Positions 24,400 through 36,075 of a stretch of DNA of 64,000 nucleotides are shown in pieces. Positions within the stretch are counted from its first letter, which is position 1. Each line of letters opens with the position of its first letter. The stretch spans positions 22,105,001 through 22,169,000 of the forward strand of contig OY540813.1 in the NCBI GenBank assembly GCA_961205875.1. The letters run 5' to 3'. The notes under the pieces were generated by a model. The model was not told where the DNA came from and did not search any database. It saw nothing but the letters and a program-made list of their open reading frames with translations. Origin of the DNA: Sialis fuliginosa (lineage: Eukaryota; Arthropoda; Insecta; Megaloptera; Sialidae). The position numbers and the translations under genes are program-made.

Positions 24400-27300
24400 A
24401 ATCATATACTTTTATTATATTTTTGTGTAGTTGTTGTCATTGTCGTATGTACATACGTTTACTCTTTAAAAAAAAACGTCTGTGACAAATAAGTCGTTCT
24501 GAAAACGTTTTGTTTCATCAAATTGTTAAGTCAACTCTGTTTAAAAATTTAAATTACCAACTAGTATCATCAAATATATGAAGAAAGAAATTAAATATTA
24601 AAAAACATTTATGATAAAATTGTTTACTTTTTATCAATTTTTTAACAGTACATTTCAGGATTACAAGAATATGTTTCAGGAATTTAAATATATAATATAA
24701 ATGTCATTTAAGATCATTCCGCGGTTAGTTTGAGAATAAAGGATTTTGATTAGTAAAATTAACACAGCCACAAAAATAATCGAGAATAAAGAAATTTTTC
24801 TGTCAGAAGTTTTTAATTATTTTGAGTTTAGAAAAAATACCGGCATGATGTCGTAATTGTGACGACAGTTTCTGGTTGATCGCGACAAAATACATAATGT
24901 ATGTATGTATAGTTTGAGTCATAAATATCTTCCGTTTTTGCGGTTGACGAGTTTAAGACGCTTTTAATGGAGTTTTTATTGAACTCTTTGCAGCTGCTGA
25001 ACGTATGTAACTTCAGTAATCTCTAAATTTGACTCCAACAACTTGTGATGAATTATACCTCGACGACCCCACCATACACACAATAAAGTTTTTTCCGTGA
25101 ATGTTTGCTTTCAGATCTGAAGAAGAGGTGGCAGATCCTTATCAAGCCACTGATGAATATGAAATTTCTGACTCTCCATTTTAAGGGCTAGGATCAACAC
25201 TTTAATATAACTTACACCCCACAAAACAGTTATCAAAAGACTAACTGAACCATTATCTATTTAGTGAAAGATACAAAAAATAAATTTTATTTTCCTGCAC
25301 CGGAAGATATTTATGACTCGACCTGATATTATAATGTATTCTTTCACTCGATATTTTTTGTGTGTGGCTGTGTATGCGAACCATCGTTCATGAAACCGGA
25401 ATTAAATATACATATTTAGGTTCACATATGTTTTTATTCACGTATTATCGAGAAAGATTCGGTAACCGCAAAGCCTACATGATTCAGGTCATGACATTTG
25501 ATGTTAATGTTTGAACATTTTGACCATGATCTCATGATTCTGTCGTTTTTCTCTTAAAGCTTGAAGGATTATTGTCAAGGCTTCTGTGATATAATGTAAA
25601 AAAAACTTGAAATGTTATACGTTCATGATACTCCTTTGACCGTTTGTTAGTTAATACTAAAAAAAGTTGAATTGAAATTTTATTTCTCGATTCTTATTTA
25701 TTTTTAAGTAAAAATAAAACTGTTCGTTATTACTCTTTTTCTCAACCCTAAGTTTAAACAACTAATTAACAAACTAAAAATAATACAATTACGAATCATA
25801 AAATATCTTAGCGCAGTAAATTTGTAAATCCTTAATCCAATTTTAAAGTTTGTCGTCTAATACACTCTAACCTAATGGATCTTTTGTTAGAAAGTGAATG
25901 TAATGTATTAAAAACTTTTAAATGATATGAAAATACTAAGTATTACTGATAACGATGTTTTAGCAAATAAACAGTATAGTTGTGAGGGGTGTCCATCAAT
26001 AACTCAAGATTACGCTGGTCTACTTTAAAGAAACATTAGAGAAGTGGAAAAAAGTATGACATATATAAATGATCATGATTTAGAATTTAGAGAAACATTG
26101 GCACAAATATTTTTTTTAATAAAGCAATATATCATCGGACTTGATTGATTTTATATGTTTTTGAGTAAATTCTTTTAATGATTGATGTTGTAACTGTATT
26201 TAACTCTCAGATGGTAGACTGGGGTTACACAGACCCAACTAAATTTAGATTTTAATATAAAATTTAATATACATGAATTCAATTTATGTTTTCGTATACC
26301 GATTTGAACAGTCATTTGATGAAATTGATAAATTTCTTATTGTTCTTTCTTTGTTGGAATTCTTTTCATAATAATTTAGCCAGTCATTGACTTAATTTAA
26401 TGATTATCTTGTTTACATTTTTTTTCATACTTTAATGAATTTTAATTCATATTTTATATCTGAAAAATTGGTATAGTTTCGATTTGCAATGGAGGTTTAA
26501 AGTCAATTTGGGTGCTATGTGACCTCGATTTACCATATTTTTGTTTTAAGAAAATATTTTATTAAAATATGTTTTCTATTAATATTAAACAATTTAAACA
26601 ATTTTTCGAGTTACACTGAAGACTCAAATTCAATTTTTGGTATGCACACTAATGCACAATGGAGAAAAATTAAAAATTACTGTTCAAAAATCGCTACTAC
26701 AATTCTTATCCGATCAAGGCTTTTTTTTAATAATTGTTAATAAATTTGACAAAGAACTGTCGAGCCCGATTTTGTAAAAAAAAAGTTGCCAAACAATTTT
26801 ACTGTCAATAACAAACTGATTGATAAGAAGAATAATTTATAATTTAAATTCAGGGTATTTAAACGTCTTTGTCAGCAATATTATAATTCAAACAGGGGCG
26901 GGGGGATTCAACAAAAATAAATTAATATTGACATTATTTCTATAAATGTTATCGTGTTGAGTAATTCTACATAGGGTTAATTTATAAAAGGTTTTTAGGA
27001 AATTTATTTGAGAACATCTTTATTTGAAATATCATTATTATTCTTGTATTAAAGTAGTGCTGCCCGAAGTCAAAGAAAAATAATAATTTTACTTTCTCGG
27101 TAAAAGTTTTTTATTTACATTTCATAAAAAGGCATACTCTTCGTCGTCCATGAATATTCAGAAATAGAAATGTAGGCGTACATGAAAAAAGATCGACGAA
27201 AGAAAGTAAATTATTTGTAGGGTTCTGCAGTGGAGATATAGTGAAAATAAATGCGGCGTTGTTTCTTTTACATTATTAAAACTTCCCAGAGGGTTCAATG

Positions 27301-27870
27301 TTTAATTTTTAAGAGTACTTTTAGAACAAATGAGATAATGAAATAGTTTTATGCTAAATAAAATTTAAGTATCCGTGGTCTATTTAAATTGAGACAAGCA
27401 AATATCTCGAAAATTAAGGTTTTTTAAGAGAGAAAAACTAGTGGAGGTAAAATTTTTGACCTTGATGGAGCTTTCAAGATAATTTATTTTTTTGCTTATT
27501 CGTATTTCATAGAAAATAATAAACAACTTTTGTCCGAAAAGTTTTTTCAATAATCACAATTTTAAAGGAAATTTTTTTTAAAGATATTTATTTATTTATT
27601 TTTAATTGAAATAAATTTTTGAAATTTTTATTTATTATTGTAAACTACATGTTTAATTAAAAAACAATTCAATTTAGTCTAAAATGTTACTTTCTAATTA
27701 GTTATATAATAAAAATTGTATAACTAATATATAATACGTACATATATAATAATTATTATAATTATTATAAAATTATATAATTATAATTATATAGTGTGTG
27801 ATTGTACGTGCTACAGATGTTAGAATTTTAAAATGAATCGATATTCCGTTTTTACAAAATATTTGAATTT
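24400..27870. other. Long AT-rich stretch without recognisable features
   Basis: About 3.5 kb with no frame above about 73 codons. I saw no repeat arm or splice pair that stands out. A GGGGCGGGGGGATTC patch near 26895 is a local composition oddity. Confidence 0.45.
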
Positions 27871-28280
27871 TTAGGTCTAATCCCATTTTCTCGTATGTTC
27901 GTCTGTTTGTCTGTCACAGGAAAATATATCGTAAACTATATAAGTTGAAAATTTGAAATTTGAAGTAAATATGCAAATAATCACCTTAATTTTTAAGGAT
28001 AATATAGTCTTTTTGTAAAACATATTTTCTTTCTAATTAATTATAAAATACCTTAATTGAAACCAGTTTTAATAAAAAAATTAAACTCTTTCACGCATCT
28101 AAGTTCCTAGAAATTCCAATTTTTTCACTATAATTGAAATTAAGTAATGTTTGTTTTGTCTTCTATTGCAATCGACCTTAAAATACGCCCAATATACAGT
28201 TAATATAATAATAAATAAAATAAATAAAAAATACAGATAAGTGGTGGGGGGTCACCATAATCTTACGAACCCTTATAATA
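27871..28280 (+). mobile_element. AGGGTTCCG-family element, copy D (very decayed)
   Basis: TCGTCTGTTTGTCTGTCACA then AAAATATATCGTAAACTATA and TAAGTTGAAAATTTGAAATT keep the order of the family's left part. The right end ACGAACCCTTATAATATA corresponds to the family's ACGGAACCCTTATGGCATA. The middle is heavily diverged. Confidence 0.45.
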
Positions 28281-29944
28281 TAAGGAAATGCGTTTCTTGT
28301 ATTAAAAAATCGCCATACTTTAATTAATTATATTTTTTATGAATGCAGTTAATTTTTACACTATTAAGGTTAAGTATTACGAGAAAAGACTGTATTATTG
28401 CCGTCATATAATAGTTAATAATAATGGTATGATACATAAATACCGCTTTTAGTATTTCATTAAGAGTCCGCCAACCGTCTAAGCTCTGTGCTATGATGTG
28501 ATATTACAATTTTATGGTGCTATGTGATGTACACGATGCGGCTTATTAATCTTTGTTTTCAGTTAGTTAATTCACTCAAATTTGATTTTCAGCAAAGATA
28601 TTGCGTTTTCAAGTAGTCATAAAGTGCAAAAATGAAAATGGTTTTATAAGCCATTCGGTAGACAAAGTGACAAGTCTTAATAAAATAAAAAAACAATTAT
28701 TAATAATATTCGCAAAAAATCCTGAAACTTGGCTAGGTTGTTTTACTCAACCCACCCTATTCACCTGACTTTACTCCTTAGAATAGATAATCCCGTAAGA
28801 TTTGGTATACTAATTCAGTATCCGTTCTTCGAATTGCTCAATTACGTTCTGGGTCTCGAAATATCCCAATTTAAAAGTGCTAAAAATGACGATTTTTTAA
28901 CATATTTATGTTTATATTACCAACCAGGTATTTTTTAAAAAGTTTTCATTTACAATAACAAATAGCACTATCTTCCCCTTTGGCAATAAACTTTTACTTT
29001 TTACTATATGATTTTTTTTCGCAGAGATATACTTGTTTGAAAATAAATGGACATTTGTTATATTTGAGAATAATTATAGTTCATTGCGTCTATAATGTAC
29101 TTTTATTTGTAAAAATATCATATCTTAAATTAGTATATCTCAGTGAAAAGTAAACGTTCATTTTAAAGAGGAATGTTAGTACTATTTGTTACCATGAACG
29201 AAAGATTTAGAAAAAAATAGGTGTGTGTACTTATATACATGCGTAAGAAGTTATACTTCTTTGGCGTTATTGCAAAACAACTACGAAATATTAACCTCAA
29301 TATTTTTAAAAACTTTTTATTTAATTTATTTTAAATATATTTTATGAATAGAATATTTCTTTCATACATTAAAATCTTAATTTCGGAAGAAAATCATATT
29401 TGAAATATCAAAATATTTATTTCGCCATAATTAAATACTTGTTTATATCTATTATATATTTTCCAAACTAATATTTCTAATAATATTCAAACAAATAATC
29501 ACTTAAAAACCATTAACATATATTAAAATATAAATAAAATATCTAACAAAATTAACTGCTATAATGTAAAAGTAAAATAATAATTCATTTAAACGTGCAA
29601 GGCATACATGCTACCTACCAAAAATTTAAAGCACATCGAACAAATCTAACAGAGTCAAGCATACGGTAGTGTAAGCCATGAGAGAGTGAGAGCGTTATGT
29701 ATTCGCGAAGACAGTATTATCTCCCTCGTACAGCTCCTCGAGTTTATCTGAAGAGCGTCATATTTCCGAAGCGTCACATGTCACATCCGAACATCATAAT
29801 GAGTCAAAGCTTTTCAATGCCCAGTAAAAATGTGTCGTGGTGCGCCTAAAGAAGTATAACTTCAAAAAAACCTGCTTGATAATATATTCATACATGTCTA
29901 AATCGTCAAATTGCAGATTTACGCTTAGGAAGTAAATGTGAATG
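28281..29944. other. AT-rich non-coding stretch, nothing recognised
   Basis: No supported feature. A moderately GC-rich patch at about 29690-29790 (CTCCTCGAGTTTATCTG) has no frame or splice support. Confidence 0.45.
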
Positions 29945-30213
29945 CTTTAAGGCAGCGGTCACCCCTGATTTTTATAATTGATTTATTAATTTTATATAAT
30001 TTAAAGATTTGATGTAAATATGTGTATTTTTCTACATTTGAATAGATATTTTCCATTATTTTCGATATATACTCTATTTACATAGCTAATTTCACATGTA
30101 AATAAATGTTCTAATAGGATTCCGACAAGAATATTTTTCGTCCGGCCCCTTATGTTTAAAACAAATTCGATCCGGCCCGTTTTTCGAAAAGTTTGGTGAC
30201 CCCTGCTTTAAGG
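29945..30213. mobile_element. Non-autonomous hAT element (253 bp) with perfect 8-bp duplication
   Basis: The element runs from CAGCGGTCACC (29953) to GGTGACCCCTG (30205). The 8 bases CTTTAAGG flank it directly on both sides (29945-29952 and 30206-30213). The CAG(C/G)GGTCACC ends plus an 8-bp duplication are diagnostic of hAT transposons. The right end is GC-rich (GTCCGGCCCC, GATCCGGCCCG, CGAAAAGTTTGGTGACC), as in hAT copies ending CAGGGGTCACCAAAC. No transposase frame. Confidence 0.92.
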
Positions 30214-30749
30214 AGTCGCATAAAAATCGTCTGTTCAGGTGTTATGATATTTGGCTTCTTAAAAAAAAATTTCATAAAGGCGAAGATTATAATTCTTTAG
30301 CATTGTAAAAATTACAACGTTTTTGGAGCGATATTGTCTATATATTTACTTAAAAGAGTTACGAAATTCCCGAACAATTCAATATTAAATATTTGATTTT
30401 GTATGCCGGCATAAGAAGCCATACTGTTCGTAAAACATTTTTATCTAACAAAAAAATAAAATAAAATAAAAATATCTCATTTAAATATTTATAAAAATAT
30501 GTATTTACTTAAAATTTCATAAATGCATAAGTTGCATGAATAAGATATTATTTAAAGTCTACACAAAAAATAGAGTTAAAAGACTCTGTATTTCCCAAGT
30601 GAATGATGTAGAAGATTTTTTTAATTTTCTACTACAGATACTTCTCGAATCAAACATGAACTTGAATATGTAAAGAAAGATATATATATATAACAATGCT
30701 TAAAGGAAAACATATATTAGGAAAGTTTAGTCTTGCTCGTATACGTATA

Positions 30750-31260
30750 ACCAGGGACTCTCAAATTAATAGAAAATTATGTAAGTTGAAAGAGTATGAG
30801 TTTTTTAATTTGTATGTGAAATGAATTTAGGAAAGAGAGAGGCATAAAGCTGTTATTTGTGGGTATAACCGAAAAAATCTAGCACAGATCAAAATTTATA
30901 GGCATGTTGCCATTTGAGAGATAGACGGACAGGCGGACAAACAAAAACATAACAAGTCATGTGTTCGACCATTGATGTCCACTCAACCAACTTAGTTTTC
31001 ACCCATTTAATGGCTGTTCAGGCACGTATAACAAAAAAAATACTGAAATACAGGTTTCATTATTTGTATTAATCGGACCAAATTTTTTACCCACACAAAT
31101 TTTACATCCCTTTTTACTCCCGTAGGGATTGAATTTCGAAAAATCCTTTCTTTCAGATCATATTCACGTCAAGACGCTTCGATTGGCACCCCAACGAAGT
31201 CAATAGAATTTTTTATTTGCGAGATTTCGTGCACATAAAAAATGATACGCATGTACGTAA
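30750..31260 (+). repeat. Decayed family-H-like repeat
   Basis: Has GAGATAGACGGACAGGCGGA, then TTAGTTTTCACCCATTTAAT then GGCTGTTCAGGCACGTA, matching family H (GACGGACGGACAC; GGTTTTCACCCCTTCAATAG; CTGTTTTGGTACGTA). Further on GGATTGAATTTCGAAAAATC then CTTTCTTTCAG differs from copies 1 and 2 and resembles the 12.2-kb repeat on the opposite strand. It may be a longer parental form that links both. Confidence 0.5.
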
Positions 31261-31484
31261 ATACACACATGCATCTTTCTAAAAATAGTGTAAATATGCT
31301 ATAGTAACCTTGATACATAAAAATATGTTGACATTTTTTATTTCGATTTTAGGACCGATTGCAAAAACTTCCTGTTTCGAAGTTAAAAAATATACTAAAA
31401 TCATGTTGTTACTAACTAGTGTTTTTTGTATTTATTTTGATAAATACTTATTGTAGTTTATTCATAGAGAAGACAATTTTTATA

Positions 31485-31640
31485 ATGCAGCAAGTATTAT
31501 CTATATATATATAAAGATCAACGTGTCTGATCACTCGAGAACCACTTATCCGATTTACGTGTTTTTTTTTTAATTCATAGGTACGTTCTCTGGCCAGGTT
31601 ATAGGCTATATTTTGTTACGTCAGGTAACATTACAACTAA
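31485..31640 (+). repeat. Dispersed repeat beginning TATATATATATAAAGATC
   Basis: TATATATATATAAAGATCAA then CGTGTCTGATCACTCGAGAA then CCACTTATCCGATTTACGTG has the form of a very common insect dispersed repeat (short TATA run, a GTCTGTCTG-like block, then 'cgagaac..ttatccgattt'). A second, looser match is at 47535-47690. Class not determined. Confidence 0.4.
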
Positions 31641-34355
31641 GCAGTGATGATAATAGTAAATCAAGTCGGAAAAAATGTTGCCGTCGACGCGCTGTTTTAC
31701 AATACGCTGCCTAAACCGTTCAATATTGAACAAAAAAATGTATTAAAGAATTATGTGGAATCAAAAGATCTACAATAAAGCCCGCGATACCATATATCTA
31801 ACTTTTATATTTAAGCCACAATGACTGCTTTTATGTTTCAAAGAAAATTAAAAATATTTGGGTTCTGTTTACGTGGACTTACGACCTGCAAAACATTAAT
31901 CCTTATCGAAATAAATGATTTCATCGTCATAAGTACTTAATGTAGATATAATCTGCCCTTTACAGCATCCAATTTGGTGGTATAGTTTAGAAAATATCGA
32001 AATATATGAATATACGGGAACATATTATTCGCGCGATGGCGACCCGTGTCGCGGCGTGCAGCAAGGAGAGAGCGTGCCAACTTTTAAATTTAAATAGAAC
32101 AAAAATTATTTTTACTTTTTGTTCTGATTCGCTTTTGTTAGGTAGGTAATTAAAGTGTTGTTTGGTTTTTATTACAATAATAACTAATCGTGTTTGTACT
32201 TGATTCAACTATATATTTAATAATAAGTCCTAAACAATAATTTCGTACTCCACGCGAGCTAGTAATAGAATAAATTGTATGTGATTTTTTAGGTATTTAA
32301 AAAATAAATTTCGTTATTTTGATAAGTTTTGAATTATAAAAGTTTTTTTCCAATTTCGATACGGAACACTAAAAACTATTAACATCCAGCATTCGTTTAC
32401 AATAGTTTCTCTAATGAACAGTTACTATAAACGTCAGTGTGTTTGACTGATTTAATACCACTGCTATATTGCAAGATGTACCCGTTTCAACATTACAGAG
32501 ATAACACAATACACATATCTGAGATGGTAAGAAACTGCATCTGAACTTTGCACAATGGCCCAGCATCTTCTCTGCTGATCAACTTCTGCAAGTAGTGTAT
32601 GTATCTATTCCTTTTATGATGTACATACAACTGGAAAATAAATTAAACTCGTTCTGAAAGATCATGTGGAAACATTATATTTAAATACATATCAGTGTTG
32701 TAGTTATTGCCTTTTGCGGTGGAGTTGAACTTATTATTTAAGTTTGTAATATCATGTTTGAGATGTATGGAGGGTAGTTTAATAGTCATTTGGGTTACTG
32801 GTAGTTGTTATATAAAGTCACATTTACACGGTTCACTTGGACGACATTGGTTGTGCATGACGTTTTCAGTATCTATATTACTATAAAATCAAAAAAATTC
32901 GCAGAAAAAGAGGCAATATTCAAAGCTTTCTAATTATGGTGAAAATTTTGAGTACAAATTTATAAAAAAGGATTTTAAAGCTTGAAATCTGACTTTTTTT
33001 TAGCTTTTCACATATTGAAATTTGATTTTTTTAGCGGAATTATGGAGTTATAAAACAAGCAAAAAAAACATATATTTTTTGAAAATTTTAAAAGGGTAAT
33101 TTTGTGATCAATTTTTGGGAAATTAGCTGGCCATATATTCTATATTTTTAATATAGATAGTATCGGGTAAGACCTAATATTTATGTAAGTTCGTAAATTA
33201 CTATCCAAAATTTAATTTCTCAAAACTGCGGTTGTATTTAATTAAGGTTAGATACTATATAAAATAAACTTCCTGGAATATTCTTTAAAATGTAGAACAC
33301 ACAAGAAATAAATGCAGGAATTGTGTTTGTTTATGTATGTACAATGTACACACATAAATACACTGTACTAATGTACACCGTACATGAGTACACTTTCATT
33401 TTAATCCCAATGAATAAGAAAAAAAGTAAATATTGTTCTTCAAGTTATTTTAATCTAATTTTTCTTGTTATAGCCTCTTGCTTCTTCTTTACTGCTTGAA
33501 TTTTTGATCAGCTGTCATTTGTAATTTTTATATTCGGGAAAAGATAAAAACATCTTTTAAAAATAAATGGAATTTACTTTGTCAGTATGTATTAAGATAA
33601 ATCATAAGATTACAAACAAAATTTAATAATGTATAAAGTGTACATAGATGTTATTAACCTTTTTAAATTTTATTACGTTTTTGAACAATTTGCAGTAGTG
33701 AACTTATATTTAATTTTTTCTACAATTTCAAAAGAATTTTTATTATCCTATAGTCAATCAATATAAAATTTTTTTAGAAAACAAAAAAGTAACAGTAAAA
33801 TTAAAAATAACATAATGAAATATATGTTTTGGCACGTTATAAGTTTTTTTATTACATTTTGTTTGTTTTTTATGTGTAGGTATTTATTGAAATATTCTTT
33901 ATTGATTTTTAATAAATGCCATACTTCCGTATTAATAAAGTTTTCATTTGTGAGACAGTTTTAAGAATGACTGTAGGATCAAGGGCTAGGAAAATTTATG
34001 TAAATATCACCATATGAAATTTTTTTTGTCAGTTCGACTACAATTATTTTGTCAAATTTTTATTTTAAAGATATAAGTAAAAATTGATTCACCAAAAATT
34101 ATAAAAGGTGAAAATCTCTGTCAAGTAAAAGTAAGCGAAAAATGGAAAAACAAAGGATTTTTATTTTGGATTTAGGCACTGACACTTAAATTTAGAAAAT
34201 TTAAATGCCGCGTGTTGTTAAGATGCTCGAAAATATATACCGAGGGTGTAGGGTAGTTAACGCAAAATAGTATTTTAACAAACTGACTATATCATCAAAA
34301 TGCTTATAAAAATAGGATGCAATCATTTTTTTAACAAAAACGAAAAATATCCTAA
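31641..34355. other. AT-rich non-coding stretch with one GC-rich patch
   Basis: The patch at about 32028-32085 (CGCGATGGCGACCCGTGTCG then CGGCGTGCAGCAAGGAGAGA) is the GC-richest in this part. A plus-strand ATG at 32035 opens a 37-codon frame and is followed by GTAGGT, a fair donor. Nothing else supports an exon. A pair of outward ACTGTACTAATGTACACCGT-like words near 33350-33392 is AT-rich repeat sequence. Confidence 0.3.
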
Positions 34356-34359
34356 AATT

Positions 34360-35035
34360 TTTAGGGTGGTTTTCACCCTATCAATAACCTTATGGCATGT
34401 ATACAAATACGTATCCCTTAAAAATAATTGAACTATGCACCAAGACTCATTCAAAATATAACACGAGATACACAAGTTCCCTTATGTATATATGTATTAT
34501 TTTATTATACCCACAATGACTCTATACAGGGTGGAGTTTTATTATAGTATCAACAAAGTTCAAATTATATCTGGGTTTTTAATGTTTTTAATACCTATAA
34601 CATTCAAATTTATAAACCTTCGAATTAATTTTTTATTGCATAGATCTATAAAACATCTTCTGAATAAATTTACAACATATTTTTCTTAGAGCAATAATTT
34701 AGACGTCATTTAATATTACAAAATTGAATTTGGGAATTAAAAATTCATTTTATTTGTAAGTTAAATCAAGCAAACTAAAATAATAATGAGTAGTCATTGT
34801 TAAATTTTATGTATTTATTATAAAAAAAAAAACAATTGCGCATATTTCCAAAACACTCGATCTGAATGGCACCAAAATCAATAGGACTTCAGTTTCCCTG
34901 AGACGAAATTTTTTAATAAACAATTTTTTTTAATTTTGAAGGTAGTAAAATCAGAAACAGTTGCTCTCAGTCGAACAACATTTGCGACCCTATTACAATA
35001 TTTCCATTTATTTCGAGAACATGAAAGTAAAATGA
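34360..35035 (+). repeat. Dispersed repeat family H, copy 3 (interrupted)
   Basis: The left part (TTAGGGTGGTTTTCACCCTA, CACCAAGACTCATTC, ACACGAGATACACAA) and the right part (CATATTTCCAAAACACTCGA, GGCACCAAAATCAATAGG, GTTGCTCTCAGTCGAACA, ATTTCGAGAACATG) match family H but are separated by about 340 bp of foreign sequence starting near TATACAGGGTGGAG (34526). The interruption begins with a TACAGGGTG terminus typical of insect inverted-repeat elements, but its other end is not recognised. Confidence 0.6.
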
Positions 35036-35116
35036 TTTAATACACTTACACACCCCTAATTGTTACTATCTTCTACCCACCTGACACATTAATTTTTATT
35101 TCTCATTTTCTTCTAG

Positions 35117-35212
35117 CACCAAAATTTTAATGAAACCATTCCCGAATCTGTTCCATCATTATCCCGGTCTACTGCACCACACGCTCTGGCGGTATCTCAG
35201 AACAATGGCTAA
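35117..35212 (+). CDS. Candidate terminal coding exon, 31 codons + stop
   Basis: A textbook splice acceptor precedes it: a CTGAC branch-site candidate near 35081, a 20-base T/C-rich tract and TTCTAG ending at 35116. In phase 0 the exon encodes 31 residues from His-Gln-Asn-Phe, rich in Ser, Pro, Ala and Asn (SVPSLSRSTAPHALAVSQNN), then TAA at 35210-35212. Local G+C is about twice the background through about 35300. Alternatively, frame 2 stays open to 35324, and an AGAG|GTACCT donor at 35229/35230 would make it an internal exon. I do not recognise the protein. The partner exons are outside the window or not recognisable. Confidence 0.45.
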   Translation, partial: HQNFNETIPESVPSLSRSTAPHALAVSQNNG

Positions 35213-35479
35213 CAGGAATACACCCAGAGGTACCTGGCATCACTTAACGTCTTCTTTGTCAATGACTTGCCAAATGCGCGTGTATTGGGCCAAAGGGCAT
35301 ACACGCTTTCTCTATTTCTTATAAAGGATTTTTCCCAGTGAGATGTTATTTCAACAACTTCCATTAGCGTTAAGTATATCTACATACATACATATATCCA
35401 TATCTTGTTTTGTATTTTATTTTGTATATTTATATTATATAAATATAACTCGATTTAATTGGTAAATGTTTTTATTTTT

Positions 35480-36075
35480 TTCATTCAAAGCTAAATAGCT
35501 CGTAAACTATATAAGCTAAAGACATGACATTTTTACTGAACATGTAAAATAATGCCCTCTAGTAAAAGACGTAATTTTATTGAATTTATTGAAAAAATAA
35601 CTTTATATTTTTTTATAATGTATACCAAGGCATGTAGTATAACAAAACAAGTGGAATTTGACACTTTCTCTAATTTTTTTTTAAATCAAAAATGGTGTTT
35701 GCAAAGGGCTTTAAAGCAAATAAAAAAAAAAAAACTTGTATTCTGACAATGAAGATCTCAATCAGTAAAATTTGAGACTATTTTTATTTTTTTTAACTCA
35801 AAAATGGCGCCACCAGGGGTTTAAAACCAGTATTTTATTTTGTTCTCCCCTCTATCTCTATAATATAATTTTAAATTTTGGAATAATAGGGAGGGGCGTC
35901 ATAGAATGTTTTATTTTGATATCTAGACAAGTGGGGTGTCAAAATATAGATCTCAATTAATAGAACATACCACTTTTTTTTCTAATTCAAAAATGCACCT
36001 GTAAGTGGCTCCAAACAGTCCACGTATTACGTACTTCGGAACCCTTATGGCATACACTAGTGTATGTCTTGCCCG
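35480..36075 (+). mobile_element. AGGGTTCCG inverted-repeat element, copy B (left end missing)
   Basis: Matches copy A from CATTCAAAGCTAAATAGCTC onward (GCCCTCTAGTAAAAGACGTA, GTATACCAAGGCATGTAG, CAAAAATGG, AAAATGGCGCCACCAGGGG) and keeps the right end TACTTCGGAACCCTTATGGC then ...GTCTTGCCCG. It lacks the AGGGTTCCG start and the GTCCGTCCGTCC block. Two frames of about 60 codons inside are low-complexity by-products. The 16-bp palindrome CATACACTAGTGTATG sits at its right end. Confidence 0.75.

Noticed and set aside
32480-32535. ATG|GTAAGA, a possible start exon ending in a donor
   Set aside because: The motif is short and expected by chance. No upstream promoter features or downstream partner exon.
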